Of a stretch of 64,000 nt of DNA, positions 11,403 through 21,655 are shown one piece after another (positions within the stretch are counted from its first letter, which is position 1; each line of letters begins with the position of its first letter). Under the pieces are notes generated by a model, which did no database searches, was not told the origin of the DNA, and saw only the letters and a list, made by a program, of their open reading frames with translations. Source of the DNA: Pectobacterium brasiliense (GTDB lineage Bacteria > Pseudomonadota > Gammaproteobacteria > Enterobacterales > Enterobacteriaceae); NCBI RefSeq assembly GCF_016950255.1, contig NZ_JACGFN010000003.1, positions 1 through 64,000 of the forward strand, given 5' to 3'. A program made the position numbers and the translations under genes.

Positions 11403-12929
11403 CTATTCAAGGCTTTTGTGGAGCTGGATGAGCAAGCGATCCATACAGCGATAGCTCAGCGCTTCGGCAAGGTGTTTTCTTTCAATATTATCCCGACCGC
11501 CGAGGTCAGCGATCGTGCGCGCGACTTTCAATATCCTGTGCCATGCACGTACGGATAAGCCAAGTTTGTTCATTACCTCTTCCAAATAGGTCGCATCAGC
11601 CATCTCCAATCCGCAGTATTTTTCTATTTCACGTGAAGTGAGTAGTGCGTTGATTTTATTTGCCCGTTTCAACTGTATCTGCCGTGCGATCAGCACGCGC
11701 TCGCGAATTGTCGCGCTGCTTTCGCCTTGATAATGTTGCTGAGACAAAACCCCTGGTGGTAGTAAAGGGACTTCGATTGAAAGGTCAAAGCGATCCAAAA
11801 AGGGACCGGAAAGTTTGCTGAGATAGCGCAGTATTTGTTGTGCCGGCAACCGGTTATGAACGCCCTGATAGTGGCCTGACGGGCTGGGATTCATTGCAGC
11901 AACGAGCTGCACCCGTGCTGGGTAGCACACCTTAGCCCGAGTGCGGGAAATGATAATTTCACCGGACTCCAGAGGCTCTCGTAGTGAGTCTAGTACGCGT
12001 CGCTCAAACTCCGGTAATTCGTCCAAAAATAGTACACCGTTGTGGGCGAGTGAAATTTCCCCCGGTTTAGGCAACGACCCTCCGCCCACGAGCGCAGCCA
12101 TAGAGGAACTATGGTGAGGTGCTCTGAATGGTCTGGCTCGCCAGCGCGTCATGGTGGCATCAATGTTGATTAAGCTGTTGATGGCGGCACTTTCCAGTGC
12201 TTCTTCATCGCTTAATGGTGGCATCAGATTGCCTAATCGACTCGCCAGCATGGTTTTCCCGGTTCCCGGGGGCCCTAGCAAGAGCAAGTTGTGGCCGCCT
12301 GCCGCCGCGATTTCCAACGCGCGTTTAGCTTGTTCCTGACCGATGATATCCTTAAGATCGAGCGTATCTTCCTCGATCGGTGGAACGGGCGTTATGTCGG
12401 AGCAACTGAGCAATTGCTCTTCTCCACTGAGAAAAGCACACACGTCCAACAAATGCCCGGCCATCAGCGCTTCACCCTGCGGTATCAGCGTCATCTCCCG
12501 TTTGTTGTCATTTGGCAGGATAAGCTGGCGGCCTGCTTTTATGGCTTCCAATGCGGCGGGAATCGCGCCATTGACGCCACGTAAGGTGCCAGACAGGCCG
12601 AGTTCGCCAAGAAACTCGTAGCGGCTTAGCTTTTCACCATCGATTTGTTCTGAGGCCGCCAGAATCGCCAGAGCAATCGGCAGATCGTAGCGTCCTCCTT
12701 CTTTTGGCAGGTCTGCGGGGGCGAGATTGACCGTGATGCGCTTTGCCGGAAACGTAAATCCGCAATTGATGAGAGCGCTGCGCACGCGATCGCGCGCTTC
12801 CTTGACGGTGGTTTCTGGTAAGCCCACCAGCGTTAGGGCTGGTAGCCCGCTGCTGATGTGAACTTCGATATAAACGTCTGGCGCTTGTACGCCAATCATT
12901 GCCCGAGTATAGGTAACTGCCAATGACAT
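11403..12929 (-). CDS. yifB: YifB/ComM family Mg-chelatase-like AAA+ ATPase
   Basis: A cytoplasmic AAA+ protein of 508 residues. It has an N-terminal ChlI-type domain (residues 1-170, S5/Lon-like fold), a central AAA+ domain with Walker A GPPGTGKT at 219-226 and Walker B LFLDELPEF, and a C-terminal Mg_chelatase_C helical domain. The homologue ComM is a hexameric helicase that promotes branch migration in natural transformation; the role in enterobacteria is not well defined. The gene lies between maoP and ilvL, in the same order and orientation as in E. coli. Confidence 0.9.
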   Translation of the reverse strand: MSLAVTYTRAMIGVQAPDVYIEVHISSGLPALTLVGLPETTVKEARDRVRSALINCGFTFPAKRITVNLAPADLPKEGGRYDLPIALAILAASEQIDGEKLSRYEFLGELGLSGTLRGVNGAIPAALEAIKAGRQLILPNDNKREMTLIPQGEALMAGHLLDVCAFLSGEEQLLSCSDITPVPPIEEDTLDLKDIIGQEQAKRALEIAAAGGHNLLLLGPPGTGKTMLASRLGNLMPPLSDEEALESAAINSLINIDATMTRWRARPFRAPHHSSSMAALVGGGSLPKPGEISLAHNGVLFLDELPEFERRVLDSLREPLESGEIIISRTRAKVCYPARVQLVAAMNPSPSGHYQGVHNRLPAQQILRYLSKLSGPFLDRFDLSIEVPLLPPGVLSQQHYQGESSATIRERVLIARQIQLKRANKINALLTSREIEKYCGLEMADATYLEEVMNKLGLSVRAWHRILKVARTIADLGGRDNIERKHLAEALSYRCMDRLLIQLHKSLE

Positions 12930-13336
12930 GCTATTTCCCCTTTGCTGATGGTTTGCATCATGTCTGGCAAGGGAGAAGAAGTAGAGACCGTCTTTGCCAC
13001 TCTGCGCGGCGGTGTCATGAAATAATCCTCTGTTTCAGTAATGAATAAAATTTATGCGTGATGCGCCGCAATTATGTCGGGTGAACCGATCGTTTAATGC
13101 TATCCGCCGATTGACGACTCTCGTTTTCATCTGTCACGTTTTTCGTACAACGCTCATTTTTACGACAACGGGCGAAAATAATTTGATGCGCTTCTACCTT
13201 ATGATTACGTTGTATTTTTTTCTCGTATCATAGGTAATCCTTACGGGTAGCAATGAAAAAAATTGTTGTCAGACCATGTCTTACTGTGATAACTCTGTAG
13301 GCATTCGTTCGACAGAAGATTAATGAACAACCTATT
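12930..13336 (+). promoter_or_regulatory. ilv operon promoter region
   Basis: A 407-bp gap with no gene, between divergent yifB and ilvL. The part from 13150 to 13260 is AT-rich, as is the upstream region of E. coli ilvGMEDA, where IHF binds and activates the promoter. TTGTTGTCA at 13262-13270 is a plausible -35 region. I cannot fix the transcription start from the sequence. Confidence 0.45.
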
Positions 13337-13435
13337 ATGAAAGCCCTATCCCTAGTGATTAGCCTAGTCGTGATTAGCGTGGTGGTGATTATTATCCCAC
13401 CGTGCGGGGCTGCACTTGGACGAAGAATGGCTTAG
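13337..13435 (+). CDS. ilvL: ilv operon leader peptide
   Basis: A 32-residue leader, MKALSLVISLVVISVVVIIIPPCGAALGRRMA, nearly the same as E. coli IlvL. It is dense in Ile, Val and Leu codons, so ribosome stalling reports the charging of these three tRNAs and decides between the terminator at 13459-13489 and an antiterminator. The leader is too short for normal gene calling. Confidence 0.95.
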   Translation: MKALSLVISLVVISVVVIIIPPCGAALGRRMA

Positions 13436-13458
13436 AAATCAAGGCCTAATTCAAGAAA

Positions 13459-13489
13459 ACCCCCGCACCGAAAGGTCGGGGGTTTTTTG
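13459..13489 (+). terminator. ilv attenuator terminator
   Basis: CCCCCGCACC, loop GAAA, then GGTCGGGGG and six T (to 13488). It lies 25 bases after the ilvL stop and is the attenuation terminator for ilvGMEDA. Confidence 0.95.
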
Positions 13490-13575
13490 TTGGGCGTAAT
13501 CTATAACGGAAAGGAACAGAAAATGAACATCAGCATAAAATTCTGTTATTCCCATAAGATGTCGGGGAAATAACT

Positions 13576-15222
13576 ATGAATGGAGCACAGTGGGTGGTTC
13601 AAGCGTTGCGAGCGCAGGGAGTGGAAACCGTTTTTGGTTATCCAGGGGGCGCGATAATGCCAGTCTACGATGCACTTTATGACGGCGGCGTTAAACACCT
13701 GCTGTGTCGCCACGAGCAAGGCGCGGTAATGGCGGCGATTGGCTATGCCCGCTCCACGGGTAACGTGGGCGTCTGCATTGCGACATCCGGTCCGGGGGCA
13801 ACGAACCTGATCACCGGTTTGGCCGATGCGCTGCTGGATTCTGTGCCTGTGGTAGCGATCACCGGACAGGTTGGGTCGGCACTGATTGGCACCGATGCTT
13901 TCCAGGAAATCGACGTGCTGGGGCTGTCTCTGGCCTGTACGAAACACAGCTTTTTGGTTGAGTCTCTCGAATCACTGCCGGAAGTGATGGCAGAAGCGTT
14001 CGCGATTGCCAACAGCGGCCGCCCAGGCCCTGTTTTGGTCGATATTCCTAAAGATATTCAGCTGGCGATGGGGGATTTCACCCCAAACTTTGCGCCCGTT
14101 GCTAACGATGTCGATTTCCCCGATCAAGATATTGCGCAGGCATATGCCCTGTTGGCGAAAGCGCAAAAACCGGTGCTGTACGTTGGCGGCGGTGTTGGCA
14201 TGGCGAATGCGGTTCCGGCGCTGCGTGAATTCCTGAGCGTAACGGATATCCCTTCCGTTTCGACGCTGAAAGGGCTGGGTGCCGTGGATGCCAATCATCC
14301 CTATTACCTCGGTATGATTGGTATGCACGGCACGAAAGCGGCGAACCTGATTGTGCAGGAGTGTGATTTGTTAATTGCGGTCGGGGCGCGTTTTGATGAC
14401 CGCGTGACCGGTAAGCTGAACGCCTTCGCGCCTCACGCCAGCGTGATTCACATGGATATCGACCCAGCGGAACTGAGCAAATTGCGTCATGCTAATGTCG
14501 CGCTGCAAGGCGATCTGAACGCGATATTACCGGCGTTGCAACAACCGCTGAACGTCAGTGCATGGCGCGAGCAGGCGGCTATGATGAAGGCGGAATACCC
14601 GTGGCGTTATGATCATCCCGGTCAGGCGATTTATGCGCCTGCGTTGCTGAAAACGATCTCCGAACGAATGGATGCGGATACTGTGGTGACGACCGATGTG
14701 GGCCAGCACCAGATGTGGGCTGCGCAGCATATGACGTTCAGCCGCCCTGAGAATTTCATCACCTCCAGCGGCCTCGGCACGATGGGCTTCGGCGTACCCG
14801 CTGCGGTAGGCGCACAGGTTGCGCGCCCGGATGATATGGTTATCTGCATTTCCGGTGACGGCTCCTTCATGATGAATGTTCAGGAGCTGGGTACAATCAA
14901 GCGAAAACGGCTGCCGTTAAAGATCGTGCTGCTGGATAACCAACGGTTAGGCATGGTACGTCAGTGGCAGCAGTTATTCTTTGATGAACGTTATAGTGAA
15001 ACCGACCTCTCCGATAACCCTGATTTCCTGACGCTGGCAAGCGCGTTTGATATCCCTGGCCAGCGCATCACCCGTAAAGATCAAATTGATGTCGCGCTGG
15101 ATGCTCTGTTTAACAGCGAAGGACCCTATTTACTGCACGTATCGATCGATGAATATGAAAACGTCTGGCCACTGGTTCCGCCGGGTGCGGGTAACGAAAC
15201 GATGCTCGATAAATCCAAGTAA
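13576..15222 (+). CDS. ilvG: Acetolactate synthase II, catalytic subunit
   Basis: Thiamine diphosphate- and FAD-dependent enzyme that joins two pyruvates to acetolactate, or pyruvate with 2-ketobutyrate, the first shared step for Val/Leu and Ile. The 548 residues span the three domains of the family: N-terminal PYR domain with catalytic Glu in [14 protein letters not shown], central FAD domain, and C-terminal PP domain with [30 protein letters not shown], the ThDP/Mg motif. Unlike in E. coli K-12, ilvG is not frameshifted here. Isozyme II is usually resistant to valine. It is followed by its small subunit ilvM. Confidence 0.96.
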   Translation: MNGAQWVVQALRAQGVETVFGYPGGAIMPVYDALYDGGVKHLLCRHEQGAVMAAIGYARSTGNVGVCIATSGPGATNLITGLADALLDSVPVVAITGQVGSALIGTDAFQEIDVLGLSLACTKHSFLVESLESLPEVMAEAFAIANSGRPGPVLVDIPKDIQLAMGDFTPNFAPVANDVDFPDQDIAQAYALLAKAQKPVLYVGGGVGMANAVPALREFLSVTDIPSVSTLKGLGAVDANHPYYLGMIGMHGTKAANLIVQECDLLIAVGARFDDRVTGKLNAFAPHASVIHMDIDPAELSKLRHANVALQGDLNAILPALQQPLNVSAWREQAAMMKAEYPWRYDHPGQAIYAPALLKTISERMDADTVVTTDVGQHQMWAAQHMTFSRPENFITSSGLGTMGFGVPAAVGAQVARPDDMVICISGDGSFMMNVQELGTIKRKRLPLKIVLLDNQRLGMVRQWQQLFFDERYSETDLSDNPDFLTLASAFDIPGQRITRKDQIDVALDALFNSEGPYLLHVSIDEYENVWPLVPPGAGNETMLDKSK

Positions 15223-15300
15223 GGCTCGACAAAACCGAACTAAGCTCGGAAAAACCAAACAATGGCCGACTTACACAGAATAAGTGCTGGAGACAACAGA

Positions 15301-15561
15301 ATGACACACCATCAACTTTCAATTCAGGCGCGCTTTCGTCCCGAGGTTCTGGAGCGTGTATTGCGTGTTACCCGCCATCGCGGTTTTAAAGTTTGCGCGA
15401 TGAATATGGTGCAAACCACTAATACCGATCACATTAATATTGAACTGACCGTTGCCAGCCATCGTTCGGTGGATTTATTGTCAACGCAATTGAGCAAGCT
15501 GTTGGATATTGCCTGCGTTGACATTCAACCGATGACGACATCACAGCAGATCAGCGCCTAA
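15301..15561 (+). CDS. ilvM: Acetolactate synthase II, small subunit
   Basis: A single ACT-domain regulatory subunit of 86 residues that stabilises and activates IlvG. It contains SIQARFRPEVLERVLRVTRHRGFKVCAMNM, INIELTVAS and RSVDLLSTQLSKL as in E. coli IlvM. ATG at 15301 (MTHHQLS) has GGAG ten bases upstream and matches the E. coli start; the frame is open to 15262 but without a better start. Confidence 0.95.
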   Translation: MTHHQLSIQARFRPEVLERVLRVTRHRGFKVCAMNMVQTTNTDHINIELTVASHRSVDLLSTQLSKLLDIACVDIQPMTTSQQISA

Positions 15562-15586
15562 CGCAAAAGAGTAAGGAAAAAGAAGA

Positions 15587-16513
15587 ATGACAAAAAAAGC
15601 GGATTACATTTGGTTCAATGGCGAGATGGTTCCATGGGCTGAAGCAAAAGTACACGTCATGTCGCATGCCCTGCATTATGGCACCTCCGTCTTTGAAGGT
15701 GTTCGTTGCTACAATTCACATAAGGGCCCGGTGGTTTTCCGTCACCGTGAGCACATGCAGCGCCTGCGTGATTCGGCAAAAATTTACCGTATGCCCGTCG
15801 CACAAAGCGTAGATGAGCTGATGGAAGCCTGTCGTGAAACGCTGCGTAAAAATAACCTGACCAGCGCGTATATTCGTCCACTGGTGTTCATTGGTGATGT
15901 AGGTATGGGCGTTAACCCACCAGACGGTTATCAAACCGACGTCATCATCGCGGCTTTCCCGTGGGGCGCGTATCTGGGTGAAGAAGCGCTGGAAGCCGGT
16001 ATTGATGCGATGGTGTCGTCCTGGCATCGTGTGGCGGCAAATACCATTCCAACCGCCGCGAAAGCGGGCGGCAACTATCTATCCTCCCTGCTGGTGGGTA
16101 GCGAAGCACGCCGCCACGGCTATCAGGAAGGGATCGCGTTGGATGTCCACGGCTATGTTTCCGAAGGCGCGGGCGAGAACCTGTTTGAAGTGAAGGACGG
16201 TATTATCTTCACGCCGCCGTTTACCTCTTCGGCGCTGCCGGGCATTACGCGTGACGCTATCATCAAGCTGGCGAAAGATGCGGGATATGAAGTGCGTGAG
16301 CAGGTGCTGTCCCGCGAGTCACTGTACCTGGCTGATGAAGTCTTCATGTCCGGCACGGCGGCAGAAATTACCCCCGTGCGCAGCGTCGATGGCATTCAGG
16401 TCGGTGCTGGCAAACGCGGCCCGGTCACCAAAGCCTTGCAACAGGCGTTCTTTGGCCTCTTTACGGGTGAAACCGAAGATAAATGGGGCTGGTTGGATCC
16501 GATAAATCAGTAA
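15587..16513 (+). CDS. ilvE: Branched-chain amino acid aminotransferase
   Basis: PLP-dependent fold-IV transaminase that makes the final step to Val, Leu and Ile with glutamate as amino donor. It is 308 residues, close to E. coli IlvE (309), with the PLP lysine at 159 in PTAAKAGGNYLSS and the phosphate-binding LPGITRDAII. It lies 25 bases after ilvM; its start is preceded by AAGGAAAAAG. Confidence 0.96.
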   Translation: MTKKADYIWFNGEMVPWAEAKVHVMSHALHYGTSVFEGVRCYNSHKGPVVFRHREHMQRLRDSAKIYRMPVAQSVDELMEACRETLRKNNLTSAYIRPLVFIGDVGMGVNPPDGYQTDVIIAAFPWGAYLGEEALEAGIDAMVSSWHRVAANTIPTAAKAGGNYLSSLLVGSEARRHGYQEGIALDVHGYVSEGAGENLFEVKDGIIFTPPFTSSALPGITRDAIIKLAKDAGYEVREQVLSRESLYLADEVFMSGTAAEITPVRSVDGIQVGAGKRGPVTKALQQAFFGLFTGETEDKWGWLDPINQ

Positions 16514-16586
16514 GCAGTCAAGACAGACAGTCAGGCGGTGACACGTTCCGTCATCGCCAAATTCGTAATTTTTGGAGTAACAGAGC

Positions 16587-18437
16587 ATGCCTAAGTACCG
16601 TTCAGCCACAACCACTCACGGCCGTAATATGGCCGGTGCCCGAGCCTTGTGGCGCGCCACCGGGATGACCGACGACGATTTTGGTAAACCGATTATCGCG
16701 GTGGTCAACTCCTTCACCCAATTCGTGCCCGGCCATGTGCATTTGCGCGATCTGGGTAAATTGGTTGCCGAGCAGATCGAAGCCTCCGGCGGCGTCGCGA
16801 AAGAATTTAACACCATTGCAGTTGATGACGGTATCGCGATGGGACACGGCGGCATGCTCTATTCCCTGCCTTCCCGTGAACTGATCGCCGACTCCGTGGA
16901 ATACATGGTCAATGCCCACTGTGCGGATGCCATGGTATGTATTTCCAACTGCGACAAAATCACCCCGGGGATGCTAATGGCGTCGCTGCGTCTGAATATT
17001 CCGGTGATTTTTGTTTCGGGTGGCCCGATGGAAGCAGGGAAAACAAAATTATCCGATCAGATCATCAAGTTGGATCTGGTGGATGCCATGATTCAGGGCG
17101 CAGATCCGAAAGTCTCGGATGAACAGAGCGAGCAGGTGGAGCGTTCAGCCTGTCCGACCTGTGGCTCCTGTTCTGGTATGTTTACCGCTAACTCCATGAA
17201 CTGTTTGACCGAAGCGCTGGGGCTGTCTCAGCCGGGTAACGGTTCTCTGCTGGCAACGCATGCTGACCGTAAGCAGCTGTTCCTGAACGCAGGCAAACGC
17301 ATTGTCGGTCTGGCTAAGCGTTACTACGAGCAGGATGACGAGAGCGTGCTGCCACGCAATATCGCTAATAAAGCCGCATTTGAAAACGCCATGATTCTGG
17401 ATATCGCGATGGGCGGTTCCACCAATACCGTTCTGCATCTGTTAGCCGCGGCGCAGGAAGGTGAGGTGGACTTCACCATGACCGATATCGACAGGCTGTC
17501 ACGTCAGGTGCCACACCTGTGTAAAGTGGCGCCGAGCACGCAGAAATACCATATGGAAGACGTACACCGCGCGGGTGGCGTTATCGGTATTCTGGGCGAG
17601 TTGGACAGAGCGGGTTTGCTGAACCGTGAAGTGAACAACGTGTTGGGCAAAACACTACCGGAAACGCTGGAAGCCTACGACGTGATGCTGACTCAGGATG
17701 AGAGTGTAAAAAGCATGTATTCCGCCGGCCCAGCGGGTATCCGTACGACCAAAGCGTTTTCTCAGGATTGTCGCTGGGATTCACTGGATACCGATCGTCA
17801 GGAAGGGTGTATTCGTTCCCGCGAATTTGCCTACAGTCAGGATGGCGGGTTGGCCGTGCTGTACGGCAATCTGGCAGAGAATGGCTGTATCGTGAAAACC
17901 GCAGGCGTGGATGAAGGGAGTCTGGTCTTCCGCGGTCCGGCAAAAGTTTATGAAAGCCAGGATGATGCGGTAGACGCCATTCTGGGCGGTAAAGTCGTGG
18001 CGGGTGACGTCGTTGTGATCCGTTATGAAGGGCCGAAAGGCGGGCCGGGTATGCAGGAAATGCTGTATCCGACCACCTACCTGAAATCGATGGGGCTGGG
18101 TAAAAGCTGTGCGCTGATCACTGACGGACGCTTCTCCGGCGGTACTTCTGGCCTGTCTATCGGCCATGCGTCTCCTGAAGCAGCCAGCGGCGGCACTATT
18201 GCACTGGTACAGGACGGTGACATCATCGCGATTGATATTCCGAACCGCAGCATTGCGCTGGTCCTGGATGACAATGCGTTAGCAAGCCGCCGCGCAGCGG
18301 AAGAGGCGAGAGGCGAGCAGGCCTGGACGCCGCACAATCGCGAACGTCAGGTGTCTTTTGCGCTGCGTGCGTACGCTAGCCTGGCAACCAGCGCAGATAA
18401 AGGCGCCGTGCGGGATAAAAGCAAGCTGGGAGGCTAA
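16587..18437 (+). CDS. ilvD: Dihydroxy-acid dehydratase
   Basis: Iron-sulfur enzyme that dehydrates 2,3-dihydroxy-isovalerate and -methylvalerate to 2-keto acids. The 616 residues match the family length. Cluster ligands and active-site motifs are visible: [27 protein letters not shown] and [20 protein letters not shown] is the C-terminal signature. A GGAG ribosome-binding site lies before ATG 16587. The last base of its stop overlaps the first possible ilvA ATG. Confidence 0.96.
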   Translation: MPKYRSATTTHGRNMAGARALWRATGMTDDDFGKPIIAVVNSFTQFVPGHVHLRDLGKLVAEQIEASGGVAKEFNTIAVDDGIAMGHGGMLYSLPSRELIADSVEYMVNAHCADAMVCISNCDKITPGMLMASLRLNIPVIFVSGGPMEAGKTKLSDQIIKLDLVDAMIQGADPKVSDEQSEQVERSACPTCGSCSGMFTANSMNCLTEALGLSQPGNGSLLATHADRKQLFLNAGKRIVGLAKRYYEQDDESVLPRNIANKAAFENAMILDIAMGGSTNTVLHLLAAAQEGEVDFTMTDIDRLSRQVPHLCKVAPSTQKYHMEDVHRAGGVIGILGELDRAGLLNREVNNVLGKTLPETLEAYDVMLTQDESVKSMYSAGPAGIRTTKAFSQDCRWDSLDTDRQEGCIRSREFAYSQDGGLAVLYGNLAENGCIVKTAGVDEGSLVFRGPAKVYESQDDAVDAILGGKVVAGDVVVIRYEGPKGGPGMQEMLYPTTYLKSMGLGKSCALITDGRFSGGTSGLSIGHASPEAASGGTIALVQDGDIIAIDIPNRSIALVLDDNALASRRAAEEARGEQAWTPHNRERQVSFALRAYASLATSADKGAVRDKSKLGG

Positions 18438-18442
18438 TGCTG

Positions 18443-19987
18443 ATGGCTGTGTCACAACCTCTTCCTGCCGCGCCGGGAGGCGCGGAGTACCTGAGGGCGA
18501 TCTTGCGCTCGCCAGTGTATGAAGTCACGCAGGTCACACCGCTAGAGAAGATGGAAAAGATCTCTTCGCGGTTGGGTAATGTCATTCTGGTAAAACGTGA
18601 AGACAGGCACGCGGTGCACAGCTTCAAGCTGCGTGGCGCGTACGCGATGATGGCCGGTCTGAGCGATGAGCAAAAATCCCACGGTGTGGTAACGGCGTCA
18701 GCCGGCAACCATGCGCAAGGTGTGGCGCTTTCTTCCAGCAAGCTGGGAATTAAATCGCTGATTGTGATGCCGGTGGCGACGGCTGATATCAAGGTAGATG
18801 CCGTGCGCGGTTTTGGCGGCGAAGTTCTGCTACACGGTGCCAACTTTGATGAGGCCAAGGCGAAGGCGATTGAGCTGTCACAACAGCAGCATATGACCTT
18901 TCTGCCGCCGTTCGATCACCCGGCGGTGATTGCGGGACAGGGCACGCTGGCGATGGAATTACTACAGCAGGATGCGCATCTGGATCGCGTGTTTGTGCCG
19001 GTCGGCGGCGGTGGTTTGGCGGCAGGTGTTGCCGTACTGATCAAACAGCTGATGCCACAGATTCAGGTGATCGGCGTAGAAGCGGAAGATTCCGCCTGTC
19101 TGCGTGCGGCGCTGGATGCCGGGCAACCGGTCGATCTGCCGCGTGTCGGGCTGTTTGCTGAAGGTGTGGCGGTGAAGCGCATTGGCGATGAAACGTTCCG
19201 CCTGTGCCGGGAATATCTGGATGACGTGATTACCGTCGACAGCGATGCCATCTGTGCGGCAGTGAAAGATCTGTTTGAGGATGTCCGAGCAATTGCTGAA
19301 CCGTCCGGCGCGCTGGCGTTGGCGGGGATGAAGAAATACATCCAGCAGCATCAAATTCAGGGTGAACGTCTGGCGCATATTCTGTCCGGTGCGAACGTCA
19401 ACTTCCACGGGTTACGCTACGTTTCTGAGCGCTGCGAGCTGGGTGAACAGCGCGAAGCCTTGCTGGCCGTGACGATCCCAGAGAAACAGGGCAGCTTCCT
19501 GAAGTTTTGCCAACTGCTGGGCGGCCGTTCCGTTACCGAATTCAACTATCGCTATGCGGATGCCAAAGATGCCTGCATTTTTGTCGGTGTGCGTCTGACG
19601 CGTGGCTATGCGGAGCGGCAGGAGATTATCGCTGAGCTGTCCGCAGACGGTTATGAAGTGGTGGATTTGTCCGATGATGAAATGGCGAAGCTGCACGTTC
19701 GCTATATGGTCGGCGGACGCCCTTCCAAACCGCTCCAGGAACGGTTGTACAGCTTTGAGTTCCCAGAGTCACCGGGCGCATTACTGAAATTCCTGCATAC
19801 GCTGGGGGCGCACTGGAATATTTCACTGTTCCATTACCGCAGCCACGGCACGGATTTTGGCCGCGTGCTGGCCGCGTTCGAGTTGGATGCTGGCGATCGG
19901 GAATTCGAGCAGCACCTACAGGCGCTCGGCTATGAATGCCACGATGAAACCAATAACCCCGCGTTCCGTTTCTTTTTAGCGGGTTAA
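18443..19987 (+). CDS. ilvA: Biosynthetic threonine ammonia-lyase
   Basis: PLP enzyme that converts threonine to 2-ketobutyrate and ammonia, the committed step to isoleucine, feedback-inhibited by Ile. The catalytic domain has the PLP lysine at residue 62 (SFKLRGAY), SAGNHAQG and GGGGLAAG; two C-terminal ACT-like domains carry the allosteric site. I choose ATG 18443 (MAVSQPLP, 514 residues, the E. coli length) with GGGAGG nine bases upstream; ATG 18437, which overlaps the ilvD stop, has only three bases of spacing. Confidence 0.95.
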   Translation: MAVSQPLPAAPGGAEYLRAILRSPVYEVTQVTPLEKMEKISSRLGNVILVKREDRHAVHSFKLRGAYAMMAGLSDEQKSHGVVTASAGNHAQGVALSSSKLGIKSLIVMPVATADIKVDAVRGFGGEVLLHGANFDEAKAKAIELSQQQHMTFLPPFDHPAVIAGQGTLAMELLQQDAHLDRVFVPVGGGGLAAGVAVLIKQLMPQIQVIGVEAEDSACLRAALDAGQPVDLPRVGLFAEGVAVKRIGDETFRLCREYLDDVITVDSDAICAAVKDLFEDVRAIAEPSGALALAGMKKYIQQHQIQGERLAHILSGANVNFHGLRYVSERCELGEQREALLAVTIPEKQGSFLKFCQLLGGRSVTEFNYRYADAKDACIFVGVRLTRGYAERQEIIAELSADGYEVVDLSDDEMAKLHVRYMVGGRPSKPLQERLYSFEFPESPGALLKFLHTLGAHWNISLFHYRSHGTDFGRVLAAFELDAGDREFEQHLQALGYECHDETNNPAFRFFLAG

Positions 19988-20016
19988 GTTAGCGGTTAAA
20001 CGTTGAGTGTTCCCTT

Positions 20017-20051
20017 AACGCCGCCGATGGTGTTTCACCGTCGGCGGCGTT
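20017..20051 (+). terminator. Terminator after ilvGMEDA
   Basis: A 16-bp stem AACGCCGCCGATGGTG / CACCGTCGGCGGCGTT with loop TTT, followed by ATCTTTAT. The T-run is short, but the hairpin is strong and sits 30 bases after ilvA. Confidence 0.75.
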
Positions 20052-20092
20052 ATCTTTATGTCATCTGATAGCAACAGGGATGGCATTTCTTT

Positions 20093-20836
20093 ATGGCAAC
20101 GCAGTTCACGGGTTTTTCTCAAGCGGGTTTAACGTTTCTTCAGCAGGTGCGTCAGTACAACGATAAAGCGTGGTTTGACGAGCACCGTGCGGTTTACGAT
20201 GAGCAGTTGGTTGCGCCGTTCCGCACGCTGGTGGATGAACTCAGTCTGACCATGTTGCAGATTGATGATCACTTTGAAACACGTCCTGCCATCGGCAAAA
20301 CGCTCTCCCGTATTCACCGCGATACGCGCTTTTCTCACGATAAATCACGCTATCGCAGCCATATGTGGCTCACTTTCAAACGTACTCGCAAAGACTGGAC
20401 GGACGCGCCGGTGTATTTCTTTGAAATCACGCCGGATACCTGGCGTTACGGGCTGGGCTATTACAGCGCGACGCGGAATACGATGGACCTGTTCCGTCAG
20501 ACGCTGCGTGGTAATCCGTCGCAGTTTCTTGAAGTAGCGAGCTGTCTGGGAAAGACCTTCACGCTGGAAGGCGAAAGCTACAAACGCCCGCTGATTAAAG
20601 AGCAGGAGCCGGAACTGGCTGACTGGTATAACCGTAAGTCGTTTGCTGCGATATCTACCCGACAGGATATGGATGCGCTGTTTTCCGGCGATCTGGTGAC
20701 GGTCCTGTCACAGGGTTTTACCCAGCTTGAACCGCTCTATCATTACCTGATGAACGTCGAAACCATGAAGAAGGCCGCGCAGGAAACGGAGTCCGATACG
20801 CGGACATTTTCGGCGGATAAGTGGTTTGAACGCTAG
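20093..20836 (+). CDS. DUF2461 family protein
   Basis: A 247-residue soluble protein of the DUF2461/TIGR02453 family, recognised from FLQQVRQYNDKAWFDEHRAVYDEQL, RIHRDTRFSHDKSRYRSHMWLTFKR and the central YFEITPDTWRYGLGYY. No signal peptide or membrane segment is seen. The function of the family is not known to me. It has its own position after the ilvA terminator and converges with the LprI-like gene. E. coli has no gene here between ilvA and ilvY. Confidence 0.8.
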   Translation: MATQFTGFSQAGLTFLQQVRQYNDKAWFDEHRAVYDEQLVAPFRTLVDELSLTMLQIDDHFETRPAIGKTLSRIHRDTRFSHDKSRYRSHMWLTFKRTRKDWTDAPVYFFEITPDTWRYGLGYYSATRNTMDLFRQTLRGNPSQFLEVASCLGKTFTLEGESYKRPLIKEQEPELADWYNRKSFAAISTRQDMDALFSGDLVTVLSQGFTQLEPLYHYLMNVETMKKAAQETESDTRTFSADKWFER

Positions 20837-20854
20837 AGCCAGAGTGAGCCAATG

Positions 20855-21655
20855 CTACGGCGTTTTCTGCGGCTCCAGTGGCGTTTTATCGCGCTCCAGC
20901 AAATAGTTAAACAGGTAACCTTCTTCCCGATTGCTGCCGAAGGTGGCGATTTGCAGATGATCATCGTCAATGCAGGTGAGCAGTATTTTCACCTGCTGAC
21001 CGAAGCTGCTTTCGCCTTTGCCAATGGCTTGCGTATCGCTCATCTGACGGGCGGTGAAGTCTGAATCATCCAGCTTGTTACCGTAGCGGAATGCAATCGA
21101 TGCGCCGCCTTCAATCTTGCCGCGCTGGTTGGTCATGGTCAGGCTGACGGCGTGGTAGGGCGCTTTCTGATCGTACATTTCCCGAAAATAATCCCCCAGA
21201 TCGCGATATTCCTCGGCGGAAAGCCCTGACATCACATACTCATAGCTGAATGAACCGTGGAAACAAGCGGTGCTTTTCACGGGCGTAATCGGCGAAGGGA
21301 GTGCGTGCTGCGCGATGTCATTCAGATAGTGCAGCCGGTTTAACTGCTGCTGGTAGCGTTGTCGCAGGCAGTCTTCGTCTTTGCACTGGTCGCGCGTGGT
21401 AAGCCAGCCGCGCTGAAATTGGTTGAGCGTTTTTTCCCACGGCGCGCTGTTGTCGTACGCCGTCAGGAACGTACGGGAGGTCTTCCACGCTTGTGCCAGT
21501 TCTTCATCTAGTTGCCCAAGCAGCGGGCTGGCGCAAATCAGCTTTTCCTGCACCGAGTCGGCTTTGTTGCAGGAGAAACTGGCGGCTTGCGCATGGTGGC
21601 TGAAGGCGGCGAACGCCACCCCTGCGGCGATGAGGGTAGTGAAGGCTATCTTCAT
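20855..21655 (-). CDS. Secreted LprI/DUF1311-like protein, coupled to ilvY
   Basis: A 266-residue exported protein. A clear signal peptide (MKIAFTTLIAAGVAFAAFSHHAQA) is followed by ASFSCNKADSVQEKLICASPLLGQLDEELAQAWK, the cysteine-containing core of the lysozyme-inhibitor LprI-like family (PF07007). The rest is not recognised. I place the start at 21655 (MKIAF), since AGGA lies ten bases upstream and the signal peptide begins there; the frame stays open to 21679. Its ATG overlaps the ilvY stop as ATGA, so it is translationally coupled to the regulator. A role as lysozyme inhibitor is only a family-level suggestion. Confidence 0.75.
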   Translation of the reverse strand: MKIAFTTLIAAGVAFAAFSHHAQAASFSCNKADSVQEKLICASPLLGQLDEELAQAWKTSRTFLTAYDNSAPWEKTLNQFQRGWLTTRDQCKDEDCLRQRYQQQLNRLHYLNDIAQHALPSPITPVKSTACFHGSFSYEYVMSGLSAEEYRDLGDYFREMYDQKAPYHAVSLTMTNQRGKIEGGASIAFRYGNKLDDSDFTARQMSDTQAIGKGESSFGQQVKILLTCIDDDHLQIATFGSNREEGYLFNYLLERDKTPLEPQKTP

